Source of the DNA: an uncultured Clostridia bacterium | GTDB lineage: Bacteria > Bacillota > Clostridia > Christensenellales > Borkfalkiaceae | Length of the DNA: 64,000 bases | Reading direction: 5' to 3' | Assembly (NCBI GenBank): GCA_904502225.1 | Contig: CAJGDO010000004.1 | Span: 1 to 64,000, forward strand | In this document: piece by piece, positions 25,676 through 33,015 of the stretch | Layout of the letters: each line of letters begins with the position of its first letter | Position numbering within the stretch: the first letter of the stretch is position 1 | Notes under the pieces: generated by a model | Databases searched by the model: none | Told to the model about the DNA's origin: nothing | What the model saw: only the letters and a program-made list of their open reading frames with translations | Program-made: the position numbers and the translations under genes

Positions 25676-27102
25676 TGGAAAGGGTTTTGTCTGTCAGTCA
25701 AATGCAATATGCCGACAAGTTTACCATTGAAAAACTTGGTGTTTGCCAAGATGAACTTGTTAAAAGAGCAGGTGGGGCAGTTGCTGACGTTGTTAAAGAA
25801 CATTTTGTTGGCGGAAGAGTTTTGGTTTGCGTTGGTAAGGGTAATAACGGCAAAGACGGTTTGGTTATTGCTGATATTTTATCTAAAACTCACGGCTTTT
25901 CCGTTTCAATTTTTAATACCGAAACTTGCTTTTTCAAAGTTTTTGAAAAAGATTATGATATTGTTATAGATTGCATATTTGGAACAGGTTTGAACAAATA
26001 TGTGGACGGAAAATATTTAGAAATTATCAACAAAATCAATTCGATAAACGCTGTTAAAATAGCGTGTGATATACCAAGTGGGATAAATGGTGATACGGGC
26101 GAAGTTATGGGCGTTGCAGTGAAAGCAAACATAACCGTTGCAATCCAAGAATATAAACTTGGTCACTTTTTGGGCGATGGAATTGATTATTGCGGTAAGG
26201 TTGTATGTAAGGACATTGGCATAAGCGTTTGGGATGACGACGTTGTTAAGAGAATAGGTAAGACCGAAGTAAAACAACTGTTTAACCACAGAGATAGAAA
26301 TGTAAATAAAGGCAATTTTGGCAAAACTTGCATTATTGGTGGAAGTCAAGATTTCCCAGGGAGTGTTATTCTTTCTTCAAACGCAACTTCAGCACTTAAG
26401 TCGGGTGTTGGGTATACTTATTTGGTTGTTCCAAAAACATTATATAATGCATACGTTGGGAAAAATCCAGAATGCATTTTAATTGCACAAGATTTAGATA
26501 GTGATATAGTTGATGCTTGCAGTTTGGAAAAGGTTTTACATTGCAATTCTATTGGTGTTGGAATGGGAATGACGGCAAGTCAATCAACTTATAACGTAAT
26601 TGAATATTTATTGAAAAATTATAGTGGAACTTTGATTATTGATGCGGACGGATTGAACGTTTTAAGCAAGTTTGGAAAAGCCTGCCTAAAAGATAAAAAA
26701 TGCCAAGTGGTTTTAACCCCGCATTTAGGTGAGTTTTGTAGGCTTTTAGGGGAAGATAAAGGCGAAGTTTATAAAGATATAATTGGCAAATCTAAAAAGT
26801 TTGCAAAAGAATATGACGTTATTTTGGCGGTTAAGAGTGCTGTTAGCATTATAACTAATGGCGAAGAAACTTATATAAATACAACCGGTTGTTCTGGTAT
26901 GGCAAAAGCAGGAAGTGGCGATGCACTTTCGGGGCTTATCTCTGGGGTGCTTGCAAGGACTGAAACTTCAGTGGAAAACGTTGCAGGTTCGTTGTATGTG
27001 TTTGGTAAAGCGGGAGAGTTTGCACAAAAAAATGGTTGCGAATTTACTATTACGGCAACCGAAATAATCGAGCAATTTAGCAATGTTATAAATAGTTTTT
27101 GA
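25675..27102 (+). CDS. nnr: Bifunctional NAD(P)H-hydrate epimerase / ADP-dependent dehydratase
   Basis: A metabolite-repair enzyme. The N-terminal YjeF_N domain (about 1-205) epimerises damaged NAD(P)HX and has GKGNNGKDGLVIA and DCIFGTGLNKYV. The C-terminal YjeF_C/NnrD domain (about 210-475) dehydrates it and shows GGSQDFPGSVILS, IDADGLNVL, LTPHLGEFCRLL and the nucleotide motif GCSGMAKAGSGDALSGLISG. The fused length of 475 is normal. Last gene of the tyrS operon; it meets DUF1294 tail-to-tail. Confidence 0.94.
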   Translation: MERVLSVSQMQYADKFTIEKLGVCQDELVKRAGGAVADVVKEHFVGGRVLVCVGKGNNGKDGLVIADILSKTHGFSVSIFNTETCFFKVFEKDYDIVIDCIFGTGLNKYVDGKYLEIINKINSINAVKIACDIPSGINGDTGEVMGVAVKANITVAIQEYKLGHFLGDGIDYCGKVVCKDIGISVWDDDVVKRIGKTEVKQLFNHRDRNVNKGNFGKTCIIGGSQDFPGSVILSSNATSALKSGVGYTYLVVPKTLYNAYVGKNPECILIAQDLDSDIVDACSLEKVLHCNSIGVGMGMTASQSTYNVIEYLLKNYSGTLIIDADGLNVLSKFGKACLKDKKCQVVLTPHLGEFCRLLGEDKGEVYKDIIGKSKKFAKEYDVILAVKSAVSIITNGEETYINTTGCSGMAKAGSGDALSGLISGVLARTETSVENVAGSLYVFGKAGEFAQKNGCEFTITATEIIEQFSNVINSF

Positions 27103-27408
27103 TTAAGCAAAGTACACGCCAAAACCACCGTTAAAAGCAAGAAAGATTAGGTATGTGTTAAGTGCGATAAAAAGTGGCATTAAAACCATAAAAATAAGAC
27201 TTTTAAGCCTATACTTAAATATAAACATAAATATAAATATTCCGATTGCTCCACCTAATAAGCCTGTGAAAAGCAGTTTTGCATCGGTTATTTCGGTGGT
27301 TTCGGTCTGTAAGTCTTTGGCATTTTTTTGGAACTTTAAGATTAGTATGCCGTATAGATTGATAGCGACAATGTAAGTTGCTGTTAAAATATAAAATAAA
27401 TTTAGCAT
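27103..27408 (-). CDS. DUF1294 membrane protein
   Basis: About 101 residues with three membrane segments and the DUF1294 core: an N-terminal helix, [26 protein letters not shown] (family pattern LGGsiGallgM...H.tk), then a hydrophobic C-terminus. ATG 27408 is preferred. The longer form from 27444 would begin inside a possible minus-strand -10 box (27446-27451). Convergent with the nnr gene, with no gap. Function unknown in the family. Confidence 0.75.
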   Translation of the reverse strand: MLNLFYILTATYIVAINLYGILILKFQKNAKDLQTETTEITDAKLLFTGLLGGAIGIFIFMFIFKYRLKSLIFMVLMPLFIALNTYLIFLAFNGGFGVYFA

Positions 27409-27489
27409 AATTATATTAGTATTTTGAGCAGAAATAATAAACATTATTATAATATTTCTGTTTTAAAAAAATAAAAGAGGTTAAACTTT

Positions 27490-27951
27490 ATGAAATGTAT
27501 GTATTGTGGTTGCATTGATAGCAAGGTTATCGATTCTCGTTCCGCTGAAGAAGGTGCGATAATCCGTAGAAGAAGAGAGTGCGTAAATTGTGGCAAACGT
27601 TTCACAACATATGAAACGATTGAAAGTGCCCCAATTTTCGTTGTAAAAACAAATGGTGCAAGGCAAGTTTTTGACCCAAATAAAATGAAAAACGGTATCA
27701 TTAAGGCTTGCGAAAAACGCCCTGTTTCTGCGGCAACGATTGATGCTTTAGTCAGTGATATTCAAAAGCGTATTTATAATTCGTTGGCACAAGAAATCAC
27801 CAGTAAAGAACTTGGTGAAATGGTTTGTGAAGGCTTAAAGACAATAGACGAGGTTGCGTACGTTAGGTTTGCGTCAGTTTATCGTTCTTTTACCGATACA
27901 ACGTCATTTATTAAAGAATTAGAAAAAATGGTTAAAAAAGATAAGAAATAA
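27490..27951 (+). CDS. nrdR: Transcriptional repressor NrdR
   Basis: 153 residues. The zinc ribbon has Cys3, Cys6, Cys31 and Cys34 with the GAIIRRRREC segment between. The ATP-cone domain starts with PIFVVKTNGARQVFDPNKM and ends near residue 140. NrdR senses ATP/dATP and represses ribonucleotide reductase genes through paired NrdR boxes. A box-like site occurs in the ppx promoter of this window. It is followed 11 nt later by comEB, a second dNTP-metabolism gene. Confidence 0.95.
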   Translation: MKCMYCGCIDSKVIDSRSAEEGAIIRRRRECVNCGKRFTTYETIESAPIFVVKTNGARQVFDPNKMKNGIIKACEKRPVSAATIDALVSDIQKRIYNSLAQEITSKELGEMVCEGLKTIDEVAYVRFASVYRSFTDTTSFIKELEKMVKKDKK

Positions 27952-27962
27952 TAGGTGTACAT

Positions 27963-28415
27963 ATGAACAAATGGGATGAAAGATTTATGAACCTTGCAGA
28001 AACTGTTGCAGGGTGGTCAAGTTGCTATCAAGAAAACAGACACGTTGGTGCGGTTATTGTTAAAGATAAAAGAATTTTAACAACCGGTTATAACGGTGCT
28101 CCAAGCGGTATTGAAAGTTGCAGTGAACGTGGTGAATGTTTAAGGCGTGTTAGAAATATCGCAAGTGGAACAATGCAAGAAGTTTGCTATGCTGTTCACG
28201 CTGAACAAAACGCTATTATCCAAGCAGCAAAACTTGGCGTAAGTTTAGAAGGAGCCACAATGTATGTGACCCATCAACCTTGCGTTATTTGCACCCGTAT
28301 GATTTTAAATTCTGGTGTTAAAAAAGTTATATACAAAAACGGCTATCCAGATGACTTCGCGTTGGAGTTATTTAAAAAATCTGACGTTGAATTAATAAAA
28401 TATTCAGATTTATAA
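27963..28415 (+). CDS. comEB: Deoxycytidylate (dCMP) deaminase, ComEB family
   Basis: 150 residues of the zinc-dependent cytidine/dCMP deaminase fold. HAEQNAII gives the zinc His and catalytic Glu, and HQPCVICTRMIL gives the two zinc Cys. CSERGECLRR is the nucleotide-binding insertion. The enzyme makes dUMP for thymidylate synthesis. Cotranscription with nrdR fits a dNTP-balance unit. The enzymatic name is firm; a role in competence is not implied. Confidence 0.93.
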   Translation: MNKWDERFMNLAETVAGWSSCYQENRHVGAVIVKDKRILTTGYNGAPSGIESCSERGECLRRVRNIASGTMQEVCYAVHAEQNAIIQAAKLGVSLEGATMYVTHQPCVICTRMILNSGVKKVIYKNGYPDDFALELFKKSDVELIKYSDL

Positions 28416-28455
28416 AAAAACCCTTTAAAAACGCTTGCATTATTTAAAAAAATAA

Positions 28456-28496
28456 TATAGAATATATCGTGCTGTGCAAGTGCGATATATTCTATA
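28456..28496. repeat. Perfect 14-bp inverted repeat between comEB and tRNA-Ser
   Basis: Arms TATAGAATATATCG and CGATATATTCTATA (28456-28469 and 28483-28496) flank a 13-nt loop. No T-run follows, so it is not a classic terminator. It may be an operator or processing stem. Confidence 0.55.
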
Positions 28497-28531
28497 CGTA
28501 ATTAAGATTGCATAAAACTCAATATAATTGT

Positions 28532-28620
28532 GGAGAGCTATCGAAGTGGTCATAACGAGGCGGTCTTGAAAACCGTTTGGGTGCAAGCCCACGGGGGTTC
28601 GAATCCCTCGCTCTCCGCCA
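28532..28620 (+). tRNA. tRNA-Ser (anticodon TGA)
   Basis: The acceptor stem GGAGAGC / GCTCTCC pairs perfectly, and the encoded 3' end is GCCA. The anticodon loop CTTGAAA gives TGA. A long variable arm (GTTTGGGTGCAAGCCCACG region) is typical of class II tRNA-Ser, and the T-loop GTTCGAATC is present. The length is 89 nt with CCA. A hairpin terminator follows at once, and a second copy of the last 18 nt plus 7 downstream bases lies 122 bp further on. Confidence 0.95.
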
Positions 28621-28628
28621 ACGAAAAA

Positions 28629-28658
28629 AGAGTCATCAATGGTGACTCTTTTTTTTGT
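28629..28658 (+). terminator. Terminator of tRNA-Ser
   Basis: Stem AGAGTCATC / GGTGACTCT with a short loop, followed by T8. Confidence 0.85.
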
Positions 28659-28689
28659 TGCTGATATCGAGATTTGGTTTCGGTTCTTT

Positions 28690-28717
28690 GGTTCGGCTTT
28701 GCCATCGTAGTGAAACG
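28690..28717. repeat. REP-like palindromic element, copy 1
   Basis: The pattern TTCGGC-TTT-GCC..CGTAGT..AACG matches TTCGGGC-GTA-GCCC..CGTAGT...AACG at 38664-38693 on the same strand. It is a short hairpin-forming dispersed repeat beside both tRNA genes of the window. Confidence 0.5.
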
Positions 28718-28749
28718 TAGATGTATCCCTCGCTCTCCGCCAACGAAAA

Positions 28750-28781
28750 GTCTAATCTAAAATTTAGGTTAGACTTTTTTG
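28750..28781 (+). terminator. Second hairpin terminator downstream of tRNA-Ser
   Basis: Stem GTCTAATCTAAA / TTTAGGTTAGAC followed by T6, directly after the duplicated tRNA end. The rest of 28782-28896 is AT-rich with nothing recognised. Confidence 0.85.
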
Positions 28782-28896
28782 TTATATTTTTAACTAAAAT
28801 TTGGTGCAACGTTATCTATTATTTTAAAAAGTATTGTAGAGTTAGTAAAATGTTAGAAAATATATAATAATTTAATATATTTTTTAATAAAACATA

Positions 28897-28925
28897 TTGA
28901 CTTTATATTGGGGCTATGCTATACT
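28897..28925 (+). promoter_or_regulatory. Promoter of the GH1 gene pair
   Basis: The -35 TTGACT (28897-28902), a 17-bp spacer and -10 TATACT (28920-28925), 35 nt before the first GH1 start codon. Confidence 0.75.
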
Positions 28926-28960
28926 TTAAAAAATTTATTAAAAAATGGAGAAAAAAGTAG

Positions 28961-30304
28961 ATGAAATTTGATTTTCCAAAAGATTTTTTATTCGGTGCGG
29001 CATCATCTGCTTGTCAAATTGAATCTGCATATCTTGAAGACGGCAAAGGCGAGGACGTGACTGGGTATTACAGCAAAATTTATCCTGAAAAATTTGCTGG
29101 CAGTCATCCAAACGACAGTGCCGATTTTTATTATAAATATCCAGAAGATATTAAGATGATGCAAGATTTGGGGCTTAAATGTTTCCGTTTTTCAATCTCA
29201 TGGTCAAGAATTTTCCCAAACAATCCAGATGAAATTAACCAAGCAGGCATTGATTATTATTCTGATGTGATTGATAAGATTAGAGAGGCGGGAATGAAGG
29301 TCTTTTTCGACCTTTGGCACTGCGACTTACCAATGTGGGTAATCGAAAAAGGCGGGGTCGTTAATAGAGAGTTTATTGATTGGTTCCACAAGTATGCAGA
29401 AGTGTGCTTTAAGGCGTTTGGCGATAGAGTTGATTTTTGGTCAACTATAAATGAACCAAGCATAAACATTATGGCTGCCTATGCTTATGAACACCAAGCA
29501 CCATTTTTAAGGGATATGGACCTTGCGATTAAAGCGTGCCACGTTGCAATACTTGCACACTATGACGTTGTCCGTTTATATAAGTCAATGAACTTTACCG
29601 GTCAAATTGGTGCAGTTATTCACGTTGAACCAACTTATGCATTAACAATGGATGAAAAAGATGAAAAGGCTGCTGAAAGAAGATTTGCTTTCTATTCAGG
29701 TGTTTGGATGGACCCAATGTTTAAGGGATATTATCCAAAGATTTTGATGGATTACCCTTGGTACACAAGTAAACTTCCAGAAGGTTTTGAAAAAGAACTT
29801 GCTGATAACTTTATTGACAGTGACTTTATTTCAATCAACTATTACAGCCCATCATTTGTTAAATATGCTGATAATGGCGAACTTGATTATGAGTTTGTTA
29901 AAAACCAACAACTCCCAGGGGATGACTATGGTTTTGTTGTTTATCCACAAGGCTTGTTCGACGTTGTTAATATTTTGCACAAAACTTATCCAAATAAAGA
30001 CATTTATATTACTGAAAACGGTATTGGTGTTAAGAAAGAAGGTACTTTAGATGAGCAATTAGTTGATGATTATAGAATTAACTATTTAAGAGAACATTTG
30101 CATTCTGTTTCCAACGCTATTAAGGCGGGTGTTCCTGTAAAAGGCTATTTCCATTGGTCAATTATTGACACATGGGAAGGTTATGCGGGCGGATATAACT
30201 TTATTTTCGGCTTTATTCAAGTTAATTATCAAACACGTGAACGTCGCCCAAGAAAAAGTTATCATTATTATAAAGAAGTTATTAAGCAAGGTAGCGTTTA
30301 CTAA
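28961..30304 (+). CDS. Glycoside hydrolase family 1 enzyme, copy 1
   Basis: 447 residues, a complete GH1 TIM barrel. The N-terminal FPKDFLFGAASSACQIE is typical. The acid/base Glu165 is in TINEP and the nucleophile Glu352 in ITENGI. GH1 enzymes are retaining beta-glucosidases, beta-galactosidases, beta-mannosidases or 6-phospho variants. The subsite motif usually read as DNFEW is DTWEG here. The phosphate-binding S...K.Y pattern of 6-phospho-glucosidases is not obvious, so a non-phosphorylated substrate is favoured. No signal peptide, so cytoplasmic. SD GGAG upstream. First gene of the sugar cluster. Confidence 0.92.
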   Translation: MKFDFPKDFLFGAASSACQIESAYLEDGKGEDVTGYYSKIYPEKFAGSHPNDSADFYYKYPEDIKMMQDLGLKCFRFSISWSRIFPNNPDEINQAGIDYYSDVIDKIREAGMKVFFDLWHCDLPMWVIEKGGVVNREFIDWFHKYAEVCFKAFGDRVDFWSTINEPSINIMAAYAYEHQAPFLRDMDLAIKACHVAILAHYDVVRLYKSMNFTGQIGAVIHVEPTYALTMDEKDEKAAERRFAFYSGVWMDPMFKGYYPKILMDYPWYTSKLPEGFEKELADNFIDSDFISINYYSPSFVKYADNGELDYEFVKNQQLPGDDYGFVVYPQGLFDVVNILHKTYPNKDIYITENGIGVKKEGTLDEQLVDDYRINYLREHLHSVSNAIKAGVPVKGYFHWSIIDTWEGYAGGYNFIFGFIQVNYQTRERRPRKSYHYYKEVIKQGSVY

Positions 30305-30359
30305 CTCGTTTTAACTGTAAAAAATAAAAATCAAAATTAATTTAATTAGGAGTATTATT

Positions 30360-31673
30360 ATGAAATTTACTTTCCCAAAAGATTTTATGTTCGGGGCAGC
30401 AACTTCTGCTGTTCAAATTGAAGGCGGTATTCACGAAGGTGGTAAGGGTGAAGATTTCCACTCTGACAACTATAAGAAAAACCCTGCCTTATACAAATAT
30501 TCTGACCCTGCAAAAAACGCTGACTTTTATCATAAATATCCAGAAGATATTAAGATGATGAAAGACTTGGGGCTTAAATGTTTCCGTTTTTCTATTTCTT
30601 GGTCAAGAATTTTCCCAGACGGACCATATAAAGTTTGCCAAGAAGGCGTTGATTACTATAACCGTGTTATTGATGAACTTAAGAAAAATGGTATCAAAGC
30701 GTTTTTCGATTTGTGGCACTGCGATATGCCACTTTGGTTGGTTAAACTTGGTGCTTTAACAAACAGTTCGTTTGTTGATTGGTTCTCATACTACGCAAAA
30801 ACTTGCTTTGAAGCGTTTGGTGATAGAGTTGATTACTGGTGCACTGTAAACGAACCAAACATTAACTGCGTTTCTAAAGAAGCCGGTGGGGACAAGTTTA
30901 CTTTCTTTAATATGATTATGGCTCACTATAAATCAGTTCAAATTTATAAGTCAATGAATTTGCCTGGTCAAATTGGTGCAGTTATCCACGTTATTCCATA
31001 TTATTCACTTTCTATGGACCCAAAAGATGCAGAAGCTGCTGATAACGCAATGGCTTTCTATGCTGGAAGATGGCTTGACCCAATGTATAAAGGCTACTAT
31101 CCAGAAGTTCTTTTAAAGCAAAAAGAATTCATCAACAGTTTGCCACCTGATTTTGAAAAATTAATGAAAGAAAACTTTGTTGAAGCAGACTTTATCGGCG
31201 TCAACATTTACGGACCAGAACACGTTGCATATGGCGAAGGTGAACACTACCTTAACTATAAGAAAATCATAAATAAAAATACTCCAAAAGACGACTATGG
31301 CTTTGAGTATTACCCACAAGGTATCTTTGACACGCTTGCATATTTGAGCGATAATTACCCAGGAAAGAACATTATTATTACCGAAAATGGTATCGGTGTT
31401 AAGAAGTGGGGTAATTACGAAGAAGAACTCCACGACGATTATAGAATTAACTATATGCGTGAGCACCTCCGTTCACTTTCTCGTGCTATCAAGGCTGGTT
31501 TCCCTGTAATTGGTTATTTCCCATGGTCAATTATGGATACAAGTGAACTTCGTTCTGGTGGATATACGCTTATGTTCGGTCTCGTTCAAATTCGTTACGA
31601 AACACTTGAACGTGTGCCAAGAGACAGTTGGTATTTCTATCAAAAAGTTATCAGCGAAAGTAGGGTTGACTAA
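30360..31673 (+). CDS. Glycoside hydrolase family 1 enzyme, copy 2
   Basis: 437 residues and clearly paralogous to the preceding enzyme: shared MKF.FPKDF.FGAA.SA.QIE start, PEDIKMM.DLGLKCFRFSISWSRIFP block, and a DYRINY.REHL..S.AIKAG end. The acid/base is Glu165 in TVNEP and the nucleophile Glu342 in ITENGI. The sugar-binding DNFEW position reads DTSEL, different from copy 1, so the two probably act on different linkages or sugars. Cytoplasmic. The SD TAGGAG is upstream. A tandem duplication followed by divergence is the simplest origin. Confidence 0.92.
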   Translation: MKFTFPKDFMFGAATSAVQIEGGIHEGGKGEDFHSDNYKKNPALYKYSDPAKNADFYHKYPEDIKMMKDLGLKCFRFSISWSRIFPDGPYKVCQEGVDYYNRVIDELKKNGIKAFFDLWHCDMPLWLVKLGALTNSSFVDWFSYYAKTCFEAFGDRVDYWCTVNEPNINCVSKEAGGDKFTFFNMIMAHYKSVQIYKSMNLPGQIGAVIHVIPYYSLSMDPKDAEAADNAMAFYAGRWLDPMYKGYYPEVLLKQKEFINSLPPDFEKLMKENFVEADFIGVNIYGPEHVAYGEGEHYLNYKKIINKNTPKDDYGFEYYPQGIFDTLAYLSDNYPGKNIIITENGIGVKKWGNYEEELHDDYRINYMREHLRSLSRAIKAGFPVIGYFPWSIMDTSELRSGGYTLMFGLVQIRYETLERVPRDSWYFYQKVISESRVD

Positions 31674-31798
31674 ACAATTTTTGCGTTGTTAAAATACTTA
31701 TTTTGCTGTTAATTGTTGACAATGAATTATAAAACTAACAAAAATCTTAATTAGCAAATATATTTTTAAATTTTTGATATAATATTTTAAAAATTCCG

Positions 31799-31827
31799 TT
31801 GACAAAGATTGCAACTTTTAGTATAAT
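31799..31827 (+). promoter_or_regulatory. Consensus promoter of the pfkB operon
   Basis: Perfect -35 TTGACA (31799-31804), 17-bp spacer, perfect -10 TATAAT (31822-31827). It lies 96 nt before the kinase gene. The rest of the 250-nt gap is AT-rich and shows no riboswitch. Confidence 0.88.
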
Positions 31828-31923
31828 TCATATATAATGTATTTAAAAGCAACATTTATGCCCATATTTTGTGTATAAGTGTGTGTTTAAGAATTAAATT
31901 TCCATTGATTTAGGAGACTTTTA

Positions 31924-32943
31924 ATGTCAAATTATAATAAAAAAATTGTTATCGCAGGAAATATTCTTGTTGATATTGTTAAAAATATCGATTCATACCC
32001 AAAAATTGGTATGCTTTCGCACATAACCGATATGTCTATGGCTGTTGGTGGTTGTGTTCCAAATACTGCGATTAACCTTGCAAAAATTGATAAGAATATT
32101 CCTATTTGTGCATCTGGTTTAGTTGGTGATGACGCAAACGGAAAATTTGTTATTGGTGAATTAGAAAAGGTTGGCATTGATACAAGTTTGATTGCTTATT
32201 CAAATACTAATACAACAGGCTTTTCTGATGTTATGAGTATTGAAGGTGGGGAAAGAACGTTCTTCTTCAAAAAAGGAACTAATGAAGATTTTTCACCAGA
32301 GTATATTGACGTTGATAAATTAGACTGTGATTTATTCCATATTGGCTATATTTTGTTATTAGATAAATTTGATGCTGAAGACAGTGAATATGGCACAGTT
32401 ATGGCAAGATTGTTAAAATCTGTTCAAGATAAAGGTATCAAAACTTCTATCGACGTTGTAAGTAGCAATACTGCTGATTATGGTAAAATGATTTTACCAG
32501 CATTAAAATATTCTAACTACGCTATAATCAACGAAATTGAATGTTGCAAAATTTTCAATCTAGATTCTTATGATGAAAACGGCAAGTTGTTAAAGAATAA
32601 CGTTGAACTTGCTATGCGTAAGATGGCTGAAGCAGGTGTTAAGGATAAAATTATTATTCACTGCAAAGAAACTGCTTTTGCTTATGACGTTAAAACTGAT
32701 GTGTTTACCGAAGTTCCATCACTTAAAATCCCATCAGAAATGATTAAGGGTAGTGTTGGTGCTGGCGACACTTTCTGTGCAGGTTCGCTTTACGGTATTT
32801 ATCACGGTTTAAGTGATGAACAAACGTTAAAATTTGCTTCTGCTGCCGCTGCTTGCAACTTGTTTGCTGCGAACTCGGTTGACGGTATCAAGAGCAAAGA
32901 AGAAATTCTCGATATGGCTGAAAATTGGGAAAGACTAAAATAG
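31924..32943 (+). CDS. PfkB-family carbohydrate kinase
   Basis: 339 residues of the ribokinase/PfkB fold. The N-terminal sugar-binding segment has GGCVPNTAINLAKI and GLVGDDANGKFVI. The C-terminal signature KGSVGAGDTFCAGSLYGIYHG contains the catalytic Asp and anion hole. It phosphorylates a sugar or nucleoside; fructose, tagatose, 2-keto-gluconate and ribose kinases share this pattern. In this operon, beside two isomerases that make ketoses, a ketohexokinase-type role is plausible (inference). SD AGGAG is 9 nt upstream. First gene after a consensus promoter. Confidence 0.9.
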   Translation: MSNYNKKIVIAGNILVDIVKNIDSYPKIGMLSHITDMSMAVGGCVPNTAINLAKIDKNIPICASGLVGDDANGKFVIGELEKVGIDTSLIAYSNTNTTGFSDVMSIEGGERTFFFKKGTNEDFSPEYIDVDKLDCDLFHIGYILLLDKFDAEDSEYGTVMARLLKSVQDKGIKTSIDVVSSNTADYGKMILPALKYSNYAIINEIECCKIFNLDSYDENGKLLKNNVELAMRKMAEAGVKDKIIIHCKETAFAYDVKTDVFTEVPSLKIPSEMIKGSVGAGDTFCAGSLYGIYHGLSDEQTLKFASAAAACNLFAANSVDGIKSKEEILDMAENWERLK

Positions 32944-33015
32944 GTTTAAAGCTTACAAAAGCTTAAATAAAAAAGAAAATAAAAATTTATAAATCTTTTC
33001 AAGGAGGATGAAAGT

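Larger units (their letters stand above)
28603..28749. repeat. 25-bp direct repeat of the tRNA-Ser 3' end
   Basis: 28603-28627 and 28725-28749 are identical and cover the tRNA 3' end with CCA plus seven bases. Such duplications are typical of attachment sites of integrative elements in tRNA genes. The 97 bases between them contain the tRNA terminator and a REP-like element, and no gene. Confidence 0.85.

Noticed and set aside
28603..28749. CRISPR array from direct repeats near the tRNA genes
   Set aside because: There are only two copies at each site, the spacing of about 122 nt is too long, and the repeats are tRNA ends and terminators.
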